A model generated the notes under the pieces. That model saw only the letters and a program-made list of their open reading frames with translations, searched no databases and was not told the origin of the DNA. 6,354 nucleotides of DNA from Planctomycetia bacterium (GTDB lineage Bacteria > Planctomycetota > Phycisphaerae > Phycisphaerales > SM1A02), in contig SYHM01000107.1 in NCBI GenBank assembly GCA_005799205.1, positions 1 through 6,354 of the forward strand, read 5' to 3'. Position numbers and translations under genes: made by a program. Below are positions 1-4,410 of the stretch, one piece after another. Each line of letters opens with the position of its first letter. Positions within the stretch are counted from its first letter, which is position 1.

Positions 1-137
1 ACCGACGCAACGACAGCAACTCAAACTACGGGCTGCTCAATCGTGGCGCACACCGAGTGATCCTGCGAACCGTTGATGGCGATATCCGGTTGTTTGTCGG
101 CCCGAATGCGACCGAGATGGGCACTTTCATCGATTGA
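1..137 (+). CDS. C-terminal fragment of an unidentified protein, possibly DUF4097/adhesin-like (5' end outside window)
   Basis: Frame 3 of the + strand is open from the window edge and ends at a TGA at 135-137, giving 44 residues. The tail contains NRGAHRVILRTVDGDIRLFVG, a beta-strand pattern in which a glycine turn is followed by an alternating hydrophobic strand and a T-V-x-G-D-I-R-L motif. Such endings occur in DUF4097-type putative adhesin or beta-helix proteins, which often finish with a similar 'TVNGDIRI' strand. The other two + frames stop earlier (58-60 and 74-76). The gene converges on queF, with 13 nt between the two stop codons. That the frame is coding is moderately supported by its protein-like composition and by the gap it fills at the end of queF. 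The family is a guess from a short tail. Confidence 0.5.
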   Translation, partial: RRNDSNSNYGLLNRGAHRVILRTVDGDIRLFVGPNATEMGTFID

Positions 138-150
138 TCTGTCAGGGCAG

Positions 151-519
151 TCAGCCTCGCAGCCATGCAGTGGGGACCGATCCACTGCATGCGACGATGC
201 GCGATCGAATTCCGCCCCGACCACGCCACTCGGTGATCACCTGCAACCACGCGGGGCTCATGCTGCTCGCAAGATCGTCACGAATGCGATTGGTCACCGC
301 CTCGTAGAAAATCCCTTCGTTGCGGAATGACTGAAAGTAGAGCTTCAGCGCCTTCAGCTCAACACAGACCGCACGCGGTTCGTATCGAACAGTAATCGTC
401 CCGAAATCGGGGTGTCCCGTCTTGGGACAGACAGATGTGAACTCTTCATTGACATGCTCAATGACAAACGGCTGATCGGAAGGCGAATCAAAGAACTCAA
501 GCAGTTGGGGATTGGGCAT
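151..519 (-). CDS. queF: NADPH-dependent 7-cyano-7-deazaguanine reductase QueF (short, YkvM-type)
   Basis: QueF is a cytoplasmic enzyme that reduces the nitrile of preQ0 to the amine preQ1, using two NADPH, in synthesis of the tRNA nucleoside queuosine. The 122-residue protein shows the family motifs: the nucleophilic Cys31 and general acid Asp38 in CPKTGHPDFGTI, the ELKALKLY segment (54-61) matching the QueF ESKSxKLY signature, SFRNEGIFYE (64-73) with Glu73 at the substrate-binding Glu position, and RGGI (101-104). The ATG at 519 was chosen because an AGAGGA Shine-Dalgarno lies 7 nt upstream and the longer frame to 609 would overlap the preceding gene. It is shorter than B. subtilis QueF (about 165 residues), as the compact single-domain forms are. 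The residue before Glu73 is Tyr where B. subtilis and Vibrio have His. Its last codons contain a perfect inverted repeat. No other queuosine gene is in view. Confidence 0.93.
   Translation of the reverse strand: MPNPQLLEFFDSPSDQPFVIEHVNEEFTSVCPKTGHPDFGTITVRYEPRAVCVELKALKLYFQSFRNEGIFYEAVTNRIRDDLASSMSPAWLQVITEWRGRGGIRSRIVACSGSVPTAWLRG
164..191. repeat. Perfect 10-bp inverted repeat (hairpin) at the 3' end of queF
   Basis: CATGCAGTGG at 164-173 is the exact reverse complement of CCACTGCATG at 182-191, with an 8-nt loop. It lies inside the last codons of queF and 26 nt past the stop of the + strand gene, so it could stall or end transcription from either side of this convergent junction. Neither strand has a T-run after the stem, so it is not a standard intrinsic terminator. 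The inverted repeat is certain; any function is inferred. Confidence 0.5.
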
Positions 520-526
520 CGAGCTG

Positions 527-532
527 TCCTCT
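527..532 (-). promoter_or_regulatory. Ribosome binding site of queF
   Basis: AGAGGA on the - strand follows directly after the TGA (535-533) of the TPR gene and ends 7 nt before the queF ATG. It decides the queF start at 519 and suggests that translation is passed from the upstream gene to queF in one transcript. Confidence 0.65.
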
Positions 533-1561
533 TCAAAGTCCGTAGGTGGTGTAGAGCTTGAGCACTTTTGGCTGATTTGGATTCGATTGCATCGAGGCTC
601 GAAAGGCACGCCGCGCTTCAGAGGCTGCGACGCTGTCTTTCTTTTCGGAAAGCAGCCATCGATTCAGTGCGTTCACTCCGATACCGTTCCACGCTGGCCA
701 GTAGTTGGGGTCAAGCACGACTGCCTGGCGATATGCGACGCTCGATGAGTCGTAATTGCCTGCACGAAACTCGGCCCATCCGAGTCGTTCATACGTCTCT
801 GGGCCGGATGCGAGCCTGGTGAGTGCGATCGCTGTATTCACTGCTTCTGGGTAGCGCCCATCTGCGACATACGCGTTCACCATGTTGGTCAGAAGCTGGG
901 GCGTCTGGGGGAGCAGTTCGGCTGCGGCCTGGTACTGCATGATCGCGTCAGCTGGACGTGCGAGTCGCTCGTACGCGACCCCAAGGTTGACATGCGCTGC
1001 GCCACTGCGCGGGTCGAGTTGCACAGCGCGTTCGGCAAACTGGGCCGCAACGCGCGCATCGCCGAGCGAAAGGAATGCGGTCGCCATGTTCAGATTGACT
1101 TCGGCGCTTGATGGATTCGCCACGAGCGCTCGCTGATAGGCGCCGATCGATTCGGCGGTCCGGCCGAGCATCTGCAAGGAACGACCGTGACCGTACTGCG
1201 CCTGAAAGTCGGCAGGATCGAGCGTGACGGCACGCTTGTAGTTTGGCTCCGCGTCGGCGAATCGACCCTGCGCGAACCGTACGTCTCCAATTCCCCCATA
1301 CGCATCGGGAAGGAGTGGATTCTTGTCGAGCACTTCCTGAAAGAGCGCGAGGGCGGCTTCGTGATCTCCCGCCTTCCGAAACGCGGTCGCCGCCTCAAGT
1401 TTGGTCTGCTCAGTCGGTGTGGGGTCGAGTGGCGTCGCTTTCGACCTCGACGTTGACGGTTGACCTGCGCGCTGACCGCCACCAAACGCTTGGCACCCCA
1501 CTCCAGCACCCGTCATGACCGTGACAACAGCCGCGAGCACGAGCGTCGTCAGCGTGCGCAT
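533..1561 (-). CDS. TPR-repeat protein with lipoprotein-like signal (possible separate product from internal ATG)
   Basis: This is the 3' half of the joined frame, shown as the protein it would encode if started at the internal ATG at 1561 (342 residues). The start resembles a signal peptide: Met-Arg-Thr, then a hydrophobic stretch LVLAAVVTVMTGAGV, then GVGC with Cys23 as possible lipidation site. The lipobox is imperfect, with Gly at -3. A Gly/Ser/Pro/Thr-rich linker (24-50) leads into about eight tetratricopeptide repeats (about 52-325), for example DAYGGIGDVRFAQGRFADAE and AAHVNLGVAYERLARPADAI, with the usual Gly/Ala and Pro positions. TPR repeats bind proteins and have no catalysis of their own. 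TPR lipoproteins PilF/PilW/Tgl help secretins assemble, and a secretin lies upstream in the same gene run, so a pilotin-like role is conceivable but unproven. No strong Shine-Dalgarno precedes the ATG. A signal peptide in the middle of a cytoplasmic repair enzyme fusion makes little sense, which favours separate production. Confidence 0.6.
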   Translation of the reverse strand: MRTLTTLVLAAVVTVMTGAGVGCQAFGGGQRAGQPSTSRSKATPLDPTPTEQTKLEAATAFRKAGDHEAALALFQEVLDKNPLLPDAYGGIGDVRFAQGRFADAEPNYKRAVTLDPADFQAQYGHGRSLQMLGRTAESIGAYQRALVANPSSAEVNLNMATAFLSLGDARVAAQFAERAVQLDPRSGAAHVNLGVAYERLARPADAIMQYQAAAELLPQTPQLLTNMVNAYVADGRYPEAVNTAIALTRLASGPETYERLGWAEFRAGNYDSSSVAYRQAVVLDPNYWPAWNGIGVNALNRWLLSEKKDSVAASEARRAFRASMQSNPNQPKVLKLYTTYGL

Positions 1562-2500
1562 CACTTCGAGGCGCTTGATGTTCACGAGGTCCCACTCCTG
1601 CTCCTGACGGTCATGCGTCGATTCTTCCTTGGGGGTCTCTAGAATCATTGGCGCATCCCGCAGCTCCTCGCAATTGAGAATAGCGTGAAAGCACGTCGTA
1701 CCGCAGCATCCATCGCCGATGTGCGCATGACGATCCTTGCGCGAACCCATGCTGCCGACCGAATCGTTGAGGTGCACGACCCGTACTGCGTCGAGCCCAC
1801 ACATCGCGTCGAGTTCGCTGAGCACAGCGCGCGCCTTTTTCGCGGTTGAGAGGTCGTACCCGGCGGCGACGATATGGCACGTGTCGACGCAGATTCCCAC
1901 GCGCTCAGGCGCGCGTACCCGCGCGCGGATGTGCGCGAGGTGGGCAAAGTCGTATCCGAGATTCGTTCCCGATCCTGTGGTGGTTTCGAGACAGGTGATG
2001 ACCTTGAATCCCGCGAGCTCTTTGTGCAGTTGGTCGAGCGCAGTCACGATGCGATCAAGTCCAGCGATCTCGTCGTCACTCGCGGGTTCGCGCAGTCGAT
2101 TCGGGTCGTTGGGCTTTCGCGCCATTCCAAGATGGGCTCCTGGATGCATCACGCACCATGCGATTCCGAGCGCCTCACATCGTTCGAGTTCATCGCGCTG
2201 AAGTGCCAGGCTGCGCGCCCTCGCGTCGGTGTCGGGAGAGGCAAGATTAACGAGGTACGAGTTGTGGCTCACGATGCGCTGCGGCGAATCGGACCATCCT
2301 GTTGCGACCACCGCCTCGCGCCACAGCTGTAACTGTTCCTCTCGCAGTGGAGGCGTAGACCACTGGCGTTGATTCTTGGTGAAGACCTGCACCGAGCCGA
2401 GTCCGAGTCGAACGGCCTCATGAAGCGCATGATGGCCGCCACCAGCCACCGAAAGGTGGCTGCCGTAGCGCGGACGGCAACTCGTCGACTTCTGTTTCAC
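533..2500 (-). CDS. nfo: Endonuclease IV fused in frame to a TPR lipoprotein-like protein (single open frame)
   Basis: Residues 1-313 are endonuclease IV, which cuts DNA 5' of abasic sites in base excision repair. All nine metal ligands of the tri-zinc centre are visible, matching E. coli H69, H109, E145, D179, H182, H216, D229, H231 and E261: His79, His119, Glu172 (CLETTTGSG), Asp206 and His209 (CVDTCH), His243 (VHLND), Asp256 and His258 (DRHAHIGDG), and Glu288 (ILETPK). The enzyme ends normally near WDLVNIKRL, but no stop follows. The frame runs straight into a signal-peptide-like segment beginning at the ATG at 1561, and then about eight TPR repeats. The GTG at 2500 was chosen because it lies 25 nt after the stop of the previous gene and leaves a short 11-residue lead before YGSHLSVAGG; its Shine-Dalgarno is poor. 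In-frame ATGs at 2614 and 2608 would overlap that gene. The join may be real, or may come from a base error hiding a stop. Endonuclease IV identity is near certain; the single-polypeptide reading is doubtful. Confidence 0.8.
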   Translation of the reverse strand: MKQKSTSCRPRYGSHLSVAGGGHHALHEAVRLGLGSVQVFTKNQRQWSTPPLREEQLQLWREAVVATGWSDSPQRIVSHNSYLVNLASPDTDARARSLALQRDELERCEALGIAWCVMHPGAHLGMARKPNDPNRLREPASDDEIAGLDRIVTALDQLHKELAGFKVITCLETTTGSGTNLGYDFAHLAHIRARVRAPERVGICVDTCHIVAAGYDLSTAKKARAVLSELDAMCGLDAVRVVHLNDSVGSMGSRKDRHAHIGDGCCGTTCFHAILNCEELRDAPMILETPKEESTHDRQEQEWDLVNIKRLEVMRTLTTLVLAAVVTVMTGAGVGCQAFGGGQRAGQPSTSRSKATPLDPTPTEQTKLEAATAFRKAGDHEAALALFQEVLDKNPLLPDAYGGIGDVRFAQGRFADAEPNYKRAVTLDPADFQAQYGHGRSLQMLGRTAESIGAYQRALVANPSSAEVNLNMATAFLSLGDARVAAQFAERAVQLDPRSGAAHVNLGVAYERLARPADAIMQYQAAAELLPQTPQLLTNMVNAYVADGRYPEAVNTAIALTRLASGPETYERLGWAEFRAGNYDSSSVAYRQAVVLDPNYWPAWNGIGVNALNRWLLSEKKDSVAASEARRAFRASMQSNPNQPKVLKLYTTYGL

Positions 2501-2526
2501 GCGGTTCGGTTCGCGCCGCTTGGCAT
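2497..2526 (-). other. Nine-codon mini-ORF linking the oxidoreductase stop to the endonuclease IV start
   Basis: On the - strand the oxidoreductase stop reads TGATG, so an ATG at 2526-2524 overlaps it. This ATG opens a frame of nine codons (MPSGANRTA) that ends with a TGA at 2499-2497, overlapping the GTG start of endonuclease IV as GTGA. Both overlaps are forms used for translational coupling. It may be chance, since the spacer is only 25 nt. No Shine-Dalgarno is obvious. Confidence 0.25.
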
Positions 2527-3590
2527 CACACCATGCGCGCGCCTGCACGGCGCGCGCACTCAACGATTCGCTGCGCAGTTCGAACGGCAGCGAAACCCGC
2601 CTGCGCATCAACAAATGGCTTCCCGCCAGTGCGAATCGACGTCAAGAAACTCTCGAGTTGCAACTTCAGTGGTTCACCCTTGCCGACCTCGAGCGCATCA
2701 ACCTTGACGAGTTCGAGGTAGTTCAGTGATGAGAGGTCTTCGCCCCCCTTAAATCGTGCGCGGATATCCGCAAGCTGCTCTGCGTTGACTGCCTTGCGCA
2801 CCACAGTTCCCCTGCGCTCGCCAAAGTCTGCAGACACATAGGTGTCCTCGCTGATGATGCGAATCTTGCGCTCAGTCTTCAGCGCGAGGCGGCTTGCGGT
2901 GACATTGGCTGTGCACCGAATGCCATCTTTCCCGGCAGGAAAGACGAGCCGCGCGTTACACACATCCTCGGCATCCCCAAGCACACTCACTGCGTTGGCA
3001 TGAATCTCTTCTGGCTCGCTTCCCATCAACATGATGAGCAGGTCGAGATCGTGGATCATCATGTCGAGCACGACACCGACATCAACCGAGCGAAAGGTCA
3101 TGGGTGAGACTCGGTCAATCTCGACGAACCGCGGCGTGAGCGCAGGGATGTCTCGGATCGCCACCATGACAGGATCGAATCGCACAACGTGGCCAACCTG
3201 AAGCACTGCCGAACAGCGCGCCGCGGCGTCGGCCATCGCGGCCGCCTCGACCTCGTCTGGCGCGAGCGGTTTCTCAACGAGGCAGTGCACGCCTGCGCGA
3301 AGCAACTGCTCGACGACTGCGCGGTGCGTCACGGTTGGGGTCGCGATCACACACGCATCCACGCCGGCTGCGATCAGGGCATCGACCGTCGCAAACCCAC
3401 CGCACCCATACTGTTCAACCATGTCATTGCGGCGGGCCTCACTCGCGTCAACGACCCCGATCAGATCGGCTCCTTCGACTTGAGTACAGATGCGCGCGTG
3501 GTGGCGTCCCATTCGACCAACACCAATGACTCCACATCGAATTGTTGCGGTCGACGCGGTTGTCCCGCCAGTGACTGAGGAATTCGTCAT
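2526..3590 (-). CDS. Gfo/Idh/MocA family NAD(P)-dependent oxidoreductase, possibly sugar-nucleotide 3-dehydrogenase (GnnA-like)
   Basis: The 354-residue protein has the family's usual length and order. An N-terminal Rossmann fold carries GVGRMG (23-28) for NAD(P) binding, then ATPTVTH (83-89), the conserved EKPL (106-109) with the catalytic-region Lys107, VGHVVRFDP (132-140), and VLDMMIHDLDLL (174-185), where His180 and Asp176/Asp181 match the family's catalytic motif. The C-terminal part has ANVTASRLALKTERKIRI, a pattern I associate with the subgroup near UDP-GlcNAc 3-dehydrogenase GnnA, which helps make amide-linked lipid A precursors. That substrate is inference; no lpx gene is visible here. 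The ATG at 3590 overlaps the TGA of the RsbW-type gene as ATGA, so translation is probably coupled. A Ser/Thr/Gly-rich lead of about 16 residues precedes the Rossmann strand. The family call is secure, the substrate is not. Confidence 0.9.
   Translation of the reverse strand: MTNSSVTGGTTASTATIRCGVIGVGRMGRHHARICTQVEGADLIGVVDASEARRNDMVEQYGCGGFATVDALIAAGVDACVIATPTVTHRAVVEQLLRAGVHCLVEKPLAPDEVEAAAMADAAARCSAVLQVGHVVRFDPVMVAIRDIPALTPRFVEIDRVSPMTFRSVDVGVVLDMMIHDLDLLIMLMGSEPEEIHANAVSVLGDAEDVCNARLVFPAGKDGIRCTANVTASRLALKTERKIRIISEDTYVSADFGERRGTVVRKAVNAEQLADIRARFKGGEDLSSLNYLELVKVDALEVGKGEPLKLQLESFLTSIRTGGKPFVDAQAGFAAVRTAQRIVECARRAGARMV
2534..2558. repeat. Perfect 10-bp GC hairpin at the 3' end of the oxidoreductase gene
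   Basis: TGCGCGCGCC at 2534-2543 pairs exactly with GGCGCGCGCA at 2549-2558 around a 5-nt loop (TGCAC). It covers the last codons of the oxidoreductase, ending about 5 nt before its stop codon. No T-run follows on the - strand. It may slow ribosomes or polymerase, or protect RNA ends between this gene and endonuclease IV. In a GC-rich Arg/Ala-coding stretch it may also be chance. Confidence 0.45.
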
Positions 3591-4018
3591 TTCTTGGCAC
3601 TCTTGCGAAAGGTCATTTCGAGATGATTGCCGGCACCGTGATAGGCGGCCTCGGACATGTAGGCACGAATCAGCATGAGGCCTCGACCCGATGGAATCTC
3701 GAGGTTCTCATCGAGCGTCGGATCAGGCACTGCGTCTGGGTCGAACCCCTCACCTTCGTCAATCACGTGAAAGGTCGCAGAGTCTGCACAGATCTCCCAG
3801 CGCACCTCGACCGCCTTGCTCGCGTCCTGCCGATTGCCGTGACGAAAGCCGTTCATGATCGCTTCTTCGAGGGAGAGTCGAATCGCGAATTGCGCTGCCG
3901 CCGAGTACGCGTGACCTGCGAGCGACTTCTCAATCCTTTTTTGAACCCCTTCGATCTGCGCCGGCACATCACCGATCCGCGACGACCCTTCGCTGTGATC
4001 ACCGCCAGTGGAGTCCAT
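3587..4018 (-). CDS. RsbW/SpoIIAB-type anti-sigma factor, serine kinase of the HATPase (GHKL) family
   Basis: Proteins of this kind bind a sigma factor or other target and are released when they bind a dephosphorylated STAS partner, which they can also phosphorylate on serine using ATP. The 143-residue protein has the GHKL ATP site: an N box LSLEEAIMNGFRHGN (48-62) with Glu52 and Asn56, a G1 box VIDEGEGFDP (85-94) with Asp87, and a G2 box SGRGLMLIRAYMSE (110-123). The ATG at 4018 was chosen because GGAG lies 8 nt upstream and the start falls after the STAS stop; the longer frame to 4129 would overlap the STAS gene. It follows the STAS gene by 19 nt, the usual rsbV-rsbW order, and overlaps the oxidoreductase by ATGA. 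No sigma factor gene is in view, so the true target is unknown and may lie elsewhere or not be a sigma factor. The Glu/Asp-rich stretch 93-107 between the two boxes is the ATP-lid region. Confidence 0.9.
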   Translation of the reverse strand: MDSTGGDHSEGSSRIGDVPAQIEGVQKRIEKSLAGHAYSAAAQFAIRLSLEEAIMNGFRHGNRQDASKAVEVRWEICADSATFHVIDEGEGFDPDAVPDPTLDENLEIPSGRGLMLIRAYMSEAAYHGAGNHLEMTFRKSAKK

Positions 4019-4026
4019 CAGTTGCA

Positions 4027-4030
4027 CTCC
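4027..4030 (-). promoter_or_regulatory. Ribosome binding site of the RsbW-type gene
   Basis: GGAG on the - strand ends 8 nt before the ATG at 4018 and lies in the 19-nt gap after the STAS stop codon. It supports this start over the longer in-frame ATG at 4129. Confidence 0.55.
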
Positions 4031-4037
4031 GACGAGG

Positions 4038-4406
4038 TCACCCTTTGTTTCCAAACCCCTCGAGCGCGCGGGCGGCCGTGTCCGAGATATGAAACAACTT
4101 GTCCAACTTGGTGATCGTGAAGACCTCAAGGATCGACGGACGAATATCCGAGAGTCGCAGTTGCCCGCCCCGCTTCTTCGTCAGGCTGTTGACCGTAATC
4201 AGCGTTCCGAGCGCTGCGCTCGAAAGGTGTTCGACGCCACGGAAACAGATCAGCACGTGTGGATTCGCAACCGCTTCGATGCGTCGCACGAGCTCGGCGC
4301 CGATCTTGCGAATGCTCGCCTCGTCGAGAATATCGCGGTCGACGAACTCGACGCGCAGCACTCCGTCGAGATCCGTCACCAGAATCCGTGATGTCTCTTG
4401 TGCCAT
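4038..4406 (-). CDS. STAS-domain anti-anti-sigma factor (RsbV/SpoIIAA family)
   Basis: STAS proteins of this type bind an RsbW-like partner when unphosphorylated and free its target. The 122-residue protein is a single STAS domain: strands ILVTDLDGVLRVEFV (8-22), a helix ILDEASIRKIGAELVRRI, then HVLICFRGVEHLSSAALGTL (50-69). Ser62 or Ser63 in LSSAALG corresponds to the phosphorylated serine of SpoIIAA (DSSGLG); the Asp before it is Leu61 here, as I recall for many planctomycete STAS proteins. It ends with LRLSDIRPSILEVFTITKLDKLFHI, the usual C-terminal helix region. The ATG at 4406 was chosen because it begins 4 nt after the secretin stop and starts directly before the first strand; an ATG at 4433 in the same frame would overlap the secretin. 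The Shine-Dalgarno is weak, so coupling to secretin translation is likely. It is the natural partner of the next gene. Confidence 0.9.
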   Translation of the reverse strand: MAQETSRILVTDLDGVLRVEFVDRDILDEASIRKIGAELVRRIEAVANPHVLICFRGVEHLSSAALGTLITVNSLTKKRGGQLRLSDIRPSILEVFTITKLDKLFHISDTAARALEGFGNKG

Positions 4407-4410
4407 ACGT

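Noticed and set aside
21..250. Two short open frames on the - strand below the queF end
   Set aside because: They overlap the queF 3' end and the better-supported + strand fragment, and show no recognisable protein features.
1874..2332. 152-codon open frame on the + strand within endonuclease IV
   Set aside because: It is antisense to conserved endonuclease IV motifs; long shadow frames are expected in GC-rich DNA.
2443..2462. 8-bp stem with a GAAA loop on the + strand, near the start of endonuclease IV
   Set aside because: It falls on codons for the conserved LSVAGG motif, so protein constraint explains it; no regulatory context is seen.
2760..2771. 12-bp palindrome GCGGATATCCGC
   Set aside because: It is inside the oxidoreductase coding region, has no loop or second copy nearby, and is not unlikely by chance.
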